From Phycisphaerales bacterium (GTDB lineage: Bacteria; Planctomycetota; Phycisphaerae; UBA1845; Fen-1342), in the NCBI GenBank assembly GCA_022839625.1, contig JALHJL010000012.1, forward strand, positions 1-64,000: a stretch of 64,000 nt of DNA. The letters are read 5' to 3'. Each line of letters begins with the position of its first letter. The stretch's first letter is position 1. Shown piece by piece: positions 17,028-25,791 of the stretch. The translations under genes were made by a program, and so were the position numbers. The notes under the pieces were generated by a model that did no database searches, was not told where the DNA came from, and was given only the letters and a program-made list of their open reading frames with translations.

Positions 17028-20000
17028 TCATGGTTTGTCACCCTCGATCGGCCCGCCGCGCCGCGCCGGATCGTGGAAGTACATGAACCGTCGCAGCGCG
17101 TCCGCTCCGTGGCACGTCGTACACACGTTGGGGGTCACGAAGCGGCGAATGTGCCAGACGCGCGCCCGCAGCTCGCGCGGGCTGAGGGCCTGGAGCCCTT
17201 CCGGCAACGGTATCGGCTCGGTTCGCCCGTGCGTGAGGTGGCAGGTGTGGCACCGAATCTGCCCGCTGGGGTCGACCGCGTCGTCCGCGTTGAACAGGGG
17301 CAGGTGCCGAGACGTCCCCGGCAACTCGGGGTTGTACATCTCGGCGGCCGGGTGGGTGGCTATCCGCGGCGCTGGCGCCGGGCCGCCATCGCGGTGGCAG
17401 CAGAGGCAGCGGTCGTCCGCGGAGATGCGGCCAGACGGCGAGGCGCCATCGTAGGCACACAGCTTCCGCGGCCAGAGGAGCGGGAAATCCACCGTCGCGG
17501 GGTCCGCGTGAACCCGATGGCACGGCTGGCACGTGTCCGCCTCGAGCCCGGCGGCGGCGAGGAACGTCGGGCCATGGCCAATCATGTCGATGTGGGCCAC
17601 CGCGTCGTGGCATGGCAGGCAAAGCTGCTGTGACTTCGCGCCGGCCGCCAGCCGCCAGAGCTGCGGCGTGGAGCGGTGTGGATCATGGCACGTGCGGCAC
17701 TCGATTCGGGGATCGTCGGGAGCGGTGGCCGGCCTGTCGCGAAGGGCGGCTGCCGACCATTCCTGCGGATGCACGAAGGTGACCGGGCTCGCGGTCCCCG
17801 GTGCGGCGTCCGCATGGCAGGCCAGACAGACCGCGTCGCGCGGCTCGGCATCGGCCGCGAGCCCTCCCCGCCACAGATCACCGGGCGAGTCGCCGTGGGG
17901 TCGGTGGCAAGCGAGGCAGGTGTCCTGCATGGCGACCGAGGCCGCCGGCCAGCGGCCCGCACCGGCCCCGACGTCGTGGGGGCCGCCCGCCACGCGGCCG
18001 GACTCCGCGTGACATTCGGCGCAGACCTGGGTCGGCGGCGCCTTCAGGAACTTCGCGTACCGCGGCTCATGCGGGTCGTGGCACGCGGTGCAAACCGCCT
18101 CGGGATGATTGACCGCACCCAATGCCCGGGCTGCCGGGACATCGCGCGCTCCGTGACAAGCGGCGCAGTGTCCGACACGGTCCTGGTCTGTGGCCCTCGG
18201 CGATCGCGCGTCCCGGTGCGCCAGGTGACAGGCGCTGCACGGACCTCCGCCGACGGTCTGCGCCGTCTCCGCCGCGTCCACTTGCGGACGCCCCAAGTCG
18301 TGCAGGGTGCCGACCACACCGCGTTGGGTTGGGTGGCACGCGCCGCAGCCGTCGGTCTCCGCGGGGTCGAAAGCTAACAGGTTCTCAGCGACCGGGGCGT
18401 GGTGCACGCGGTGGCAGGTGCGACACAGCAACTCACCCCGCGGGCCGATCGCCGTGGCGAGTCCCGCGACTGCGGCCCGTTGGTCCGCATTCAGGAGCGG
18501 CTCGTGGGCGTGTGCCCGGCGCGTCTCCGGCGCGAACACGGAGGCGTCCATCTTCGCGTGGCACACCAGGCAACCCTCGTTGGTCGTGGGTTGGACTGCC
18601 AGCAGGTAGGTGTCGCGCGGCCCGTGCGCGACGTGGTACCCGAGGCACGTCGCGTCGTCCGATCCCTCCGCAGGCACTTCAGACATCGTGTGGCCCGACG
18701 TGATCGCGGTGGATTGACCGAGCGGGTGCATCCCTGCCGCAAGACCCGCGTCAAAGCCCAGGTGGCAGCTCGCGCAGAGCTCGCCGGGGTCGCGCTCCAC
18801 GCGGAGAAACACCGCGTCCTTCAACGCGTTGCCCGAGCCGCCGCGCGTGTGCGCCGAGTGGCACGTGCGACAGACAAGGCGGCCGTCGGCCAGCGGCAGA
18901 TGGCGTGGGACGGACATCCCGGCCGGCGGCTCCAACCCCTCCTGGTGACCGTGCTCGACCCACACCCGCCGACGTGAGTCCGCCACCGTGCCGTCGTGGC
19001 ACGAACGGCAGGCTGGAGCGCGACTCACCGCCGGGTGGTCCGCGGGGTTGTCGGGCACTTCGATCAGCTCGGTCCCACGTCCGTTGATCAACGGCGACAT
19101 CCATTCGAGGTGGCAGGCCGTGCACGCCCGGGGCTGGGGGCTGACCAGGGTCACGGGCGGGGCGCTCTCGGGCAGGGCGGCCGGATCGACCCGCACGCGG
19201 ACGCGGCGCACGCGGTCGGCCGCCGATTCCGCGACGTAGAGACGTCCCGACGCATCGAACGTCAGACCGGCAGGCTCGTGAAAGCGCAAGGGTCTGCCGT
19301 CCGCCGCTCGGAGGACGCCGAGGAATCCTCCCTCTGCCGCAAAGACCTGGATCACGCCGAGCACCGCATCGCTGACCCATACGCGGCCGTCGCCGTCGAG
19401 AGCAATGCCCTTGGGGCGGTAGAACTGGCCGGGTGACAGGCCGTACGAGCCGAGGCTTCGCACCGGCTGGCCGGAGGCATTGAAGACCGCCACCCGTCCG
19501 TTGAGCACATCGGTCACGAAGACGTCGCCGCCGTCCCCGACCGCGAGCATGAACGGGTAGTCCAATTGGCCGAGGGCGGCGCCGTACCGGCCAATGCGGA
19601 GCGCGCGCCCCGTCACGGTATCAGCGCGGAGCAGCGTGTGGCCGTCGTTGTCCACGCACCAGGCAGATTGACCGTCGCCCGCCGGCGCTGCGTCCGTCAA
19701 GTCGGGGCGACGCGTGCGCCCCTCGACTGTGGGGAGGAGCATTCGCACGCCTTCGGCGCCGGTCCCCCCGATCAGCACGCGCCCGTGGCCGGTGTCGGCG
19801 ATCCACAAGCGGCCGTCGGCGTCCACGCGGACGCTCAGGGGCCGGTCGAGCGTCTCGCCGCCGATTTCGCTGATTCTTTCGAGCAGCCGCCCGGACGCGT
19901 CGAACCGCAGCACGCGGTTGTTTACGCCGTCGCAGACGTACACGTCGCCGTCGGGACTGATGGCGACGGCCGAAGGCATGATCAGGGCCGGCGTCTCGGT

Positions 20001-20120
20001 CCACGTGAAGTCGAGGTCTGGTTCGCCCACGTAGCGCGGTGCCGCTTGGGAGGGCGCCGCCACTCCGGCCCCGCAAATCAACGTTAGGCAGCCCGCGATG
20101 TATGCGACGCGGCAGTTCAC
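17028..20120 (-). CDS. Secreted NHL-propeller / multihaem cytochrome c fusion (19 CXXCH)
   Basis: 1030 residues, GTG start 9 bp after the previous gene, preceded by AGGG. Signal peptide to about residue 27. Residues 40-312 are an NHL-type beta-propeller (repeats such as PSAVAISPDGDVYVCDGVNNRVLRF and RPKGIALDGDGRVWVSD, each shown here only in part). Residues 333-1010 carry 19 canonical CXXCH haem sites, plus one altered site, CLGYH at residues 492-496, where Tyr replaces the second Cys. Many sites have the CXXCH-x-x-H pattern of decahaem cytochromes (SAH, RVH, DPH, RPH). Predicted periplasmic or outer-surface electron carrier; last gene of a three-gene cytochrome operon. Confidence 0.93.
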   Translation of the reverse strand: MNCRVAYIAGCLTLICGAGVAAPSQAAPRYVGEPDLDFTWTETPALIMPSAVAISPDGDVYVCDGVNNRVLRFDASGRLLERISEIGGETLDRPLSVRVDADGRLWIADTGHGRVLIGGTGAEGVRMLLPTVEGRTRRPDLTDAAPAGDGQSAWCVDNDGHTLLRADTVTGRALRIGRYGAALGQLDYPFMLAVGDGGDVFVTDVLNGRVAVFNASGQPVRSLGSYGLSPGQFYRPKGIALDGDGRVWVSDAVLGVIQVFAAEGGFLGVLRAADGRPLRFHEPAGLTFDASGRLYVAESAADRVRRVRVRVDPAALPESAPPVTLVSPQPRACTACHLEWMSPLINGRGTELIEVPDNPADHPAVSRAPACRSCHDGTVADSRRRVWVEHGHQEGLEPPAGMSVPRHLPLADGRLVCRTCHSAHTRGGSGNALKDAVFLRVERDPGELCASCHLGFDAGLAAGMHPLGQSTAITSGHTMSEVPAEGSDDATCLGYHVAHGPRDTYLLAVQPTTNEGCLVCHAKMDASVFAPETRRAHAHEPLLNADQRAAVAGLATAIGPRGELLCRTCHRVHHAPVAENLLAFDPAETDGCGACHPTQRGVVGTLHDLGRPQVDAAETAQTVGGGPCSACHLAHRDARSPRATDQDRVGHCAACHGARDVPAARALGAVNHPEAVCTACHDPHEPRYAKFLKAPPTQVCAECHAESGRVAGGPHDVGAGAGRWPAASVAMQDTCLACHRPHGDSPGDLWRGGLAADAEPRDAVCLACHADAAPGTASPVTFVHPQEWSAAALRDRPATAPDDPRIECRTCHDPHRSTPQLWRLAAGAKSQQLCLPCHDAVAHIDMIGHGPTFLAAAGLEADTCQPCHRVHADPATVDFPLLWPRKLCAYDGASPSGRISADDRCLCCHRDGGPAPAPRIATHPAAEMYNPELPGTSRHLPLFNADDAVDPSGQIRCHTCHLTHGRTEPIPLPEGLQALSPRELRARVWHIRRFVTPNVCTTCHGADALRRFMYFHDPARRGGPIEGDKP

Positions 20121-20129
20121 GCCAACCCT

Positions 20130-21266
20130 CTAGGGACGAAGCGAATCGGGCCGCGTCCGCTCGGATTCCTCGGCCGGCGACACGAACGTCGGCAAGTAAA
20201 ATGGCTGCCCGCTTGCGATGTGCTCGATCATGCGGAAGACGACCGGCGTGGTGAGCATGTCGATCCGCGCCGGAGGATAGCCGGCGGCTGCGAAGTCCAG
20301 GAGCGGCTTCTCCACCCGGTGACAATCGGTACAGTGCAACGCCTGCGGCCGACGCCGCGGGTGAACGGCGGCCAACAGCGTGGCCCGGCGGGACTCGTCC
20401 GCGGTGTCGGCCTCGCGCAGGTACGCGCGGACGGCCGCTTCCGTCCCCGGGTGGTTTAGCAGCGGGCCGCCGGTGGCCCGATCGACCAGCGCCAGCTTCG
20501 CGCCGTACTCCCCGCGGAAGCGCCGCGGCAGGGCTTCGCGCGCCGCTTCGACCAGGCGCTGAAAGTCGGGGCTCGCGTGGCGCACGGCCGCGAAGTGGTC
20601 CGCCATCTCCCGCAGCACCGGCTCGTCGTTGCCCTCGCGAGCCGCGGCGCGGAGCAACGACACGAGCCGCGTCTGGTCCGCCCGGCTGGGCTCGGCAAGC
20701 TGGCGGCGCCCCTCGTCGGACGTCATCCACCCGAAGACCTCGAGGACGGTGGGGGCCGAGCGGAGCCGCCCGGAATCGAGACTGTACCAGGCCGCAACCA
20801 GCGGCTCAGCCTCGCCCAGCAGGTGACACACGCCGCAGTGGACGCTCGTCGCGTGCATGTTCAGAAACGCGCGGACCTCCGGGCGATGCGCGTGGGGGAA
20901 AGCACGATGGCAGCCCGCTTGCGCGCAGCCGTTGAACCGGTCGGGCTGAATCCAGCCGTCGATGCGGTGGTAGCGGGCGGGCGGCACCCGCGGGTGCGCG
21001 CTGGCCTCCACCCCCCGCCAGTCGGCCCGGCGCGTCCGCAAGACAGCCTCATCCAGGTGGGTCGGAATCTCGGTGATCTGGGCCGGCGCCCGCGACGGCG
21101 TGAACAGGCTGACCACGAGGTAGGCCAACGCTCGATAGCTCAGCCAGACGACGATGACGATGACGGCGACCGCGTAAAGGCGCGGGATCGCGCGCAGAGC
21201 CGCCTTGCCCAGGCGTCGCAGGCGGCCGCCCGAAGCCCGCCGCGGGATGGACTTCGCTTCAGCCAT
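20130..21266 (-). CDS. Membrane-anchored trihaem cytochrome c
   Basis: 378 residues. One N-terminal membrane helix (AVAVIVIVVWLSYRALAYLVVSLF, about 27-52, shown in part) with basic residues before it, then a periplasmic part. Haem sites: CAQAGCH (CX4CH), CGVCH and CTDCH near the C-terminus. Between the second and third lies a 170-residue helical region without haem sites. The layout recalls NapC/NirT-like anchors but with fewer haems. ATG 21266 was chosen because it overlaps the upstream stop (ATGGCTGA), implying coupling. It probably links the cytochrome b fusion upstream to the large NHL cytochrome downstream (inference). Confidence 0.85.
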   Translation of the reverse strand: MAEAKSIPRRASGGRLRRLGKAALRAIPRLYAVAVIVIVVWLSYRALAYLVVSLFTPSRAPAQITEIPTHLDEAVLRTRRADWRGVEASAHPRVPPARYHRIDGWIQPDRFNGCAQAGCHRAFPHAHRPEVRAFLNMHATSVHCGVCHLLGEAEPLVAAWYSLDSGRLRSAPTVLEVFGWMTSDEGRRQLAEPSRADQTRLVSLLRAAAREGNDEPVLREMADHFAAVRHASPDFQRLVEAAREALPRRFRGEYGAKLALVDRATGGPLLNHPGTEAAVRAYLREADTADESRRATLLAAVHPRRRPQALHCTDCHRVEKPLLDFAAAGYPPARIDMLTTPVVFRMIEHIASGQPFYLPTFVSPAEESERTRPDSLRP

Positions 21267-23196
21267 GCGCACCTCCGGCGGGCTCGGCGAGACCCAAGTC
21301 ACGAGCCGCCTGGACCACCATCTCGCCGTGCTGCTCCGCCAGCTCGCGGATGGGTGTGTCGCCGGTAATCGTGGCCAGCGACAGCGGCACAACGTTGGGT
21401 GAGAACATCACGTTGACGATGTGGAGGATGCCGACGTGGATGATGGCGAGGAACGCCTCATACGTGTGGAGAATGAGGGCGACGTTCATGCCGCGCCCGC
21501 CGATCCAACCCGCGAACACCTGCTCCTTCCACAGCACGACCCCCGTCAGCCCCAGCAGCACCGTTCCCCAGAATACACCGAGGTACTCGAACTTCTCCTT
21601 GATCGTGAAGCGCCCGAACGTCGGCGGGTCCGCCCGCAGCCCGACCAGGTACAAGAGCAGTTGATTTGCCTTGCGCAGATCGGTCGGCGTGATCAGCATC
21701 GGCATTTGCAGCAGGGCGCGCCAGCCGGCCCGCCGCTGCGCGTCGACTCGCGTTCCGCGCGGGCGAAGCGTGACGGTCAGGGCATAGACCGCGTGGACGA
21801 TCAGGCCCACGATCAACGCCAGTCCGGCCCAGTGATGGACGTTCCGCGCCGGACCCAGTCCCCCGAACAGGTCGATGACCGTGCGGGACCAGGCCTGATC
21901 GGCAAACTTCATCGGAAACCCGGTCAGCGCCAGCAACACGAACAGCACCGCGAGCACCCAGTGCTGTACGCGCTGGCTGACGGTGAAACGGGTCAGCCGG
22001 GCGCGGCCCTCGGGGTGGGCGAGAACGGCCCGGGTGAGGGCCTGCATCGCCGCCCCCGCGCCGTGGTGCCGGCCCGCCACGATCTGTCCCAGCTCCAGCA
22101 AACACAGCACGAGCGACGGCCCGAAAGTCAGCACGGTCAGCACGATGAAGGCCGCGGCCAACCCGTACTCCAGCGTGCCACGGGCCGACGGTAGATCGAG
22201 GTGCACGCCGGCCGACGCAATCCGCGCATCCGCGCCCGGGTGACAGGCGACGCTGCGGCAGGTGTCGGCCACGCGGGCCGCGGACACACTCGAGGCCGGA
22301 TCGTTGCGGCTCAGTATCCGGTGCGCGTCCTCGCCGCGCGCCACGTGACAGGCCCGGCAGTCCGGCGTGCTCTCTTCGCCGAGCAGGGCCGCCTTGCCGT
22401 GGAAGCTCCGCACGAAGCTGGCGACGGCGTTGTGGATCGCGCGCCCTTCGAGAAATACCGGGTCCGCATGGCACACCGCGCAGCTCTGAGCCTGCCCCAG
22501 CGGCGCGCGGGCCGGCTGGAGCCGGGCCCCGATGTGTCGGAGGTAGTAGGCCACGTCCGTCGGGATCTGCTCGCGATGGCAGGTCTCGCAGCGGTCCAGA
22601 CCGAGACCGCCCGCCTCGCTCGCCGCCCACCGCAAGAACCGCGCCTCGCGGAACACGGGCTCGTCGTGGCAGTAGAGGCACTTCGATTGCCGCTCGTCCA
22701 ACAGCGGCCCGCCGGCGAACGACAGGTTCGAGAGCTGCTCGGCCGCATGGACGCTCTGCTCCAGCACGGCCGCAACGTTGGCGTGGCTGAAGCGGCGTTC
22801 CACGCCGTCCGCCCCCTGGAAATGGCACGTCCGCGTGCAATCCACGCGCGAAACGGGCAGGTGCGGGATGACGGCGACTTCGTCGCGCGGGTGGCAGGCG
22901 GTGCATGCCAGCCGCGCGTGCGCGCCTTCCAGGCGGCGAACGTGGTCCGGGTCGACGTAGAAGAGGTGGAGCCGGTCGCGCGCCGCGTCATAGCGGCCCA
23001 GGCCGCGGTACTGGTGACACAACAGGCAGTTCTCGACGTCCTGGCCGCGCGCGGCGCCGACGCTCGCGACAACTCCGATCACGGCGGCAAGCAGGGTGAT
23101 GCGGCGCGGCCCGCCTCGACACCAGCCGGCCGCGCGCCAGGGTTGCTGCGGGTCGGGACCCGACGTGACGCAATGCTGATCGCGCCCGACCGCCAT
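21259..23196 (-). CDS. Octahaem cytochrome c fused to dihaem cytochrome b (CbcL-like quinol oxidoreductase)
   Basis: 645 residues from ATG 23196. A membrane helix/signal anchor (ITLLAAVIGVVASVGAA) precedes eight c-haem sites: CLLCH, CTACH, CTRTCH (CX3CH), CLYCH, CETCH, CAVCH, CRACH and CRSVACH (CX4CH). The C-terminal half is a polytopic cytochrome b of the FdnI/Ni-Fe-hydrogenase b-type family, with candidate haem-b histidines in RVQHW, VHHWAG, LIVHAVY, ILHTYEAF and HVGILHIVN. The same domain order is known in Geobacter CbcL, an inner-membrane quinol oxidase used in metal reduction. First gene of the operon; divergent from a PAS-LuxR regulator. An earlier in-frame start exists but adds 38 polar residues. 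Confidence 0.9.
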   Translation of the reverse strand: MAVGRDQHCVTSGPDPQQPWRAAGWCRGGPRRITLLAAVIGVVASVGAARGQDVENCLLCHQYRGLGRYDAARDRLHLFYVDPDHVRRLEGAHARLACTACHPRDEVAVIPHLPVSRVDCTRTCHFQGADGVERRFSHANVAAVLEQSVHAAEQLSNLSFAGGPLLDERQSKCLYCHDEPVFREARFLRWAASEAGGLGLDRCETCHREQIPTDVAYYLRHIGARLQPARAPLGQAQSCAVCHADPVFLEGRAIHNAVASFVRSFHGKAALLGEESTPDCRACHVARGEDAHRILSRNDPASSVSAARVADTCRSVACHPGADARIASAGVHLDLPSARGTLEYGLAAAFIVLTVLTFGPSLVLCLLELGQIVAGRHHGAGAAMQALTRAVLAHPEGRARLTRFTVSQRVQHWVLAVLFVLLALTGFPMKFADQAWSRTVIDLFGGLGPARNVHHWAGLALIVGLIVHAVYALTVTLRPRGTRVDAQRRAGWRALLQMPMLITPTDLRKANQLLLYLVGLRADPPTFGRFTIKEKFEYLGVFWGTVLLGLTGVVLWKEQVFAGWIGGRGMNVALILHTYEAFLAIIHVGILHIVNVMFSPNVVPLSLATITGDTPIRELAEQHGEMVVQAARDLGLAEPAGGAHG

Positions 23197-23253
23197 TCGG
23201 ATTCGCCTTCGAGCCGCAGCTCGGACGTGAGAACCGTCTCGCCGGGGGCAGAC

Positions 23254-23259
23254 TATAAT
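23254..23259 (+). promoter_or_regulatory. TATAAT -10 element upstream of the PAS-LuxR gene
   Basis: A perfect TATAAT, 70 bp before the chosen ATG; no good -35 is visible at 16-18 bp. It overlaps the more upstream in-frame ATG at 23258, so if used it rules out that start. Confidence 0.35.
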
Positions 23260-23329
23260 GAGGTTCGTGTGCTTGTGCGAGAGGTCGAGCACGTCGTCCG
23301 ACCCCGACACAGACCGTCAGGAACTGCCT

Positions 23330-24043
23330 ATGACGCGTGGGGCCGATGTGAGCGAGCGGGTGGCTTCGGGCGGAGACGCGCAGTCCGGAGCGGCGGCGGC
23401 CCGAACGTGGCGCGGGCCCGAGGACTGCACCTCGCAGTGCCTCGTGCTCGATGCGGTGGCGGGGCTGGGCGTCGGCCTCGTGCTGCTCGACGTCCGGGGT
23501 ACCGTGCTCTGGCTGAATCGCACCGCAGAGGAGCTGCTGGGCGTTGCCGCGGCGGAGTGTGTTCGCCGTCCGCTGGCCCTGGCGCTGCGCGACCCGCGGC
23601 TCTGCGCTTTCTGGCAGGACCACGAGGCGGCCGGCCAGTCCGGCTTCGCGGAGCTCTCCGTGCGTTGGCCGCAGCCGATGGAGCTGAAGCTCCACCTCGC
23701 CGATTGCCGCGGTCGCGACGGCAACCTGCGGGGCCGGGCGCTGTTGGTGTGCAACGTCACGCACGAACGCCAGGCCCAGGTCGAGCTGTCGCGCGCCGTC
23801 GCGGAACGGCTCCTGGCGCTCACCAGCGGTCACATGCCGCCGGAGCCGGTCGCGAACCTGACGTCCCAGGAGTTGCGCGTGCTCCGGCTGGTGGGGCGCG
23901 GGCTGAGCAATGAGGAGATCGCGCAACGGACGTCCATCTCCGCCTCGACGGTGCGCAGCCACCTCAAGCACCTGTACCGGAAGCTGCATCTGCATTCGCG
24001 GGCCGAGGCGGTGAGCTTCGCCGCCCGGAACCACCTGTCGTAA
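23330..24043 (+). CDS. PAS-domain LuxR-family transcriptional regulator
   Basis: 237 residues. N-terminal PAS-like sensor domain (about residues 35-150: VLDAVAGLGVGLVLLDVRGT, then WLNRTAEELLG) and a C-terminal LuxR helix-turn-helix (about 175-237: LTSQELRVLRLVGRGLSNEE, STVRSHLKHLYRKL). No receiver domain, so it probably senses a ligand or redox signal directly. ATG 23330 is preceded by AGGAA. It sits between, and divergent from, the three-gene cytochrome operon and upstream of the nonahaem cytochrome; control of both is inferred. Confidence 0.88.
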   Translation: MTRGADVSERVASGGDAQSGAAAARTWRGPEDCTSQCLVLDAVAGLGVGLVLLDVRGTVLWLNRTAEELLGVAAAECVRRPLALALRDPRLCAFWQDHEAAGQSGFAELSVRWPQPMELKLHLADCRGRDGNLRGRALLVCNVTHERQAQVELSRAVAERLLALTSGHMPPEPVANLTSQELRVLRLVGRGLSNEEIAQRTSISASTVRSHLKHLYRKLHLHSRAEAVSFAARNHLS

Positions 24044-24075
24044 TCGCTCCCGATCCTCCCCGTGCCGGGACACAG

Positions 24076-24121
24076 ATTCCCCCCTGGGGGGGATTGCTGG
24101 ATATTTTGATTTCGTTACTAT
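24076..24121 (+). promoter_or_regulatory. Hairpin followed by weak promoter candidate
   Basis: A near-perfect C6/G7 inverted repeat (24076-24094) lies 33 bp after the regulator stop and could end its transcript. Just downstream is TTGCTG, 16 bases, TACTAT (24094-24121) in a locally AT-rich stretch, a possible promoter for the nonahaem cytochrome gene. Confidence 0.3.
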
Positions 24122-24289
24122 CAAGTTCGGCGAGCGGGCTAGAAATCGGCGCGTCCGGCTACGGACGGGCCGAGCGGGCGCGTGGCGGTGCGTGCTGCCG
24201 TCCAGCGCGCCAGTCGTGAGACTGCCGGCATCTCGTGAGCGCAAGACGGCGCCGTACTGTGGAAACGGGACTGGAGTTGGAGTGTGAGC

Positions 24290-25675
24290 ATGTCTAGGAA
24301 TCCTGTTGAATCCAAACTGGGCCTCCGTGGCATCGTCGCAGTCATGCTGGGACTGACCTGGGGGATGATCGGCGGATGTCCGGTGCCCCAGCCGGACGGC
24401 GACGGGACAACCCCCAAGGGCAACAGCGGGCTCACCGGCAAGTTCGTCGGCTCGGCCCGGTGCAGCCTGTGCCATGTCAACGCCCACACGAATTGGTCTC
24501 AGACGCTCCACGCGGGCGCCCTCGACACCCTGGAGGCGATGGGCCAGGACAAGAACCCCGTCTGCCTGCCGTGTCACACCGTCGGTTTCGGCCAGGCCGG
24601 CGGGTTCGTCGACCGGGCGACCACGGACGATCTGGCGGGCGTGGGCTGCGAGACGTGCCACGGTGCGGCCCGCGATCACGTGGAGAACATCGAGGACCGG
24701 TCTCTCCGGCCCACCGTCAGCCTCAGCTCGGCCTTGTGCGCCACCTGCCATCAGGGCGAGCACCACCCCCAGTCCGAAGAGTGGGCGGAATCCGGGCACA
24801 CGCACCTTCAGGACGCGGTCGCCGACGGCATGCTGGCCGGCTCGACCAGCTCTGTGCAGAATTGCGGCCTGTGCCACTCCGGCGACATCTTCAACGAGGT
24901 GCAGGTGAAGGGCGAGGCGATCGCCGACAACGCCTTCGTCGGCCGCCAGAAGGCCGACCTCAACCCGATCACGTGCGCCGTGTGCCATGATCCGCACCGG
25001 CGAACCGGCAACGCCGCCGCGCCCGACGAGGGCCGCGACTTCCAGTTGCGCTTCCGGGAGGTGGCCACGCCGCGGGCCACCAACAGCATTGCGGCCGCCA
25101 CGGACCGCACGCGCTTCAACCTGTGCGGGCAGTGCCACCACAGCCGCGGCCGCGTCTGGACGGAGACGGGCCGCGCGCCGCACCACAGCAACCAGAGCAA
25201 CATCTACGTGGGCGAGATGCCGATGCCGGCCGGCCAGGAGAACGCGCCGCTGGTGTTCAGCCGCGTCTCCGTGCACTCATTTGCCCCCGAGCAATGCGCG
25301 ACCTGCCACATGTTCCGCCAGGATTTCCAGAGCGAGGTGGCGCCGGCGATTTCCGGTCACACGTTCGCGGTGAACCTGGCCAGTTGTGCGCAGAGCGGGT
25401 GCCACCCCTCGGTCGGCCAGGCCCGCGCCGTGCAAGCCACGCTGCGGGCAGAGATCGACGGACGCCTGGCGAACGTGCGACGACTGCTGGGCGAGCCCGC
25501 GGCCTGGGAGTACAGCTCCGCCGGCGGCCCGGAAGACCAGGGCACGGTCTCGGACGCGGTGAAGCAGGCCCGCTTCCTGTATTACTACGCCCTGAATGAT
25601 GGCAGCAAGGGCATGCACAACCCGGCGTACGTGCGCGACATGCTCCTCAAGGCAGAGCAGCTTCTGCAGAATTAG
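24290..25675 (+). CDS. Nonahaem cytochrome c lipoprotein
   Basis: 461 residues. Signal peptide ending MIGGC-P (lipobox; the same GGC-P type as other lipoproteins here). Nine c-haem sites: CSLCH, CLPCH, CETCH, CATCH, CGLCH, CAVCH, CGQCH, CATCH and CAQSGCH (CX4CH). The N-terminal pattern FVGSARCSLCH followed by HTNWSQTLHAGA and the spaced H-x-x-x-C motifs resemble the cytochrome c554 group. ATG 24290 was preferred over an in-frame GTG at 24284 because GGAG lies at a good distance. Probably a periplasmic or outer-membrane electron carrier working with the divergent cytochrome operon. Confidence 0.92.
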   Translation: MSRNPVESKLGLRGIVAVMLGLTWGMIGGCPVPQPDGDGTTPKGNSGLTGKFVGSARCSLCHVNAHTNWSQTLHAGALDTLEAMGQDKNPVCLPCHTVGFGQAGGFVDRATTDDLAGVGCETCHGAARDHVENIEDRSLRPTVSLSSALCATCHQGEHHPQSEEWAESGHTHLQDAVADGMLAGSTSSVQNCGLCHSGDIFNEVQVKGEAIADNAFVGRQKADLNPITCAVCHDPHRRTGNAAAPDEGRDFQLRFREVATPRATNSIAAATDRTRFNLCGQCHHSRGRVWTETGRAPHHSNQSNIYVGEMPMPAGQENAPLVFSRVSVHSFAPEQCATCHMFRQDFQSEVAPAISGHTFAVNLASCAQSGCHPSVGQARAVQATLRAEIDGRLANVRRLLGEPAAWEYSSAGGPEDQGTVSDAVKQARFLYYYALNDGSKGMHNPAYVRDMLLKAEQLLQN

Positions 25676-25708
25676 CGAAGTCTTCAGGTTCTCGCAGCGG
25701 CGAAGTAC

Positions 25709-25791
25709 GTAGCGGCCGAGTACGCAGCGGCGGAGCGTGTAGCGGCCGAGCTTCTGCTCGGCCGACGGCCCACCGGAAGGTCGGCCGCTAC
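25709..25791. repeat. Palindromic GTAGCGGCCGA repeat cluster
   Basis: GTAGCGGCCGAG occurs at 25709-25720 and 25739-25750, an inverted copy TCGGCCGCTAC at 25781-25791, and CTCGGCCG at 25757-25764 pairs with the second copy across a 6-base loop. It follows the nonahaem cytochrome gene by 33 bp and could act as a 3' hairpin. Its GTAGC...GCTAC ends resemble the inner part of the element at 34503-34648. Confidence 0.65.

Noticed and set aside
23258..24043. Longer start for the PAS-LuxR protein
   Set aside because: The ATG at 23258 overlaps the TATAAT box and lacks a ribosome site; ATG 23330 has AGGAA and fits the domain boundary.
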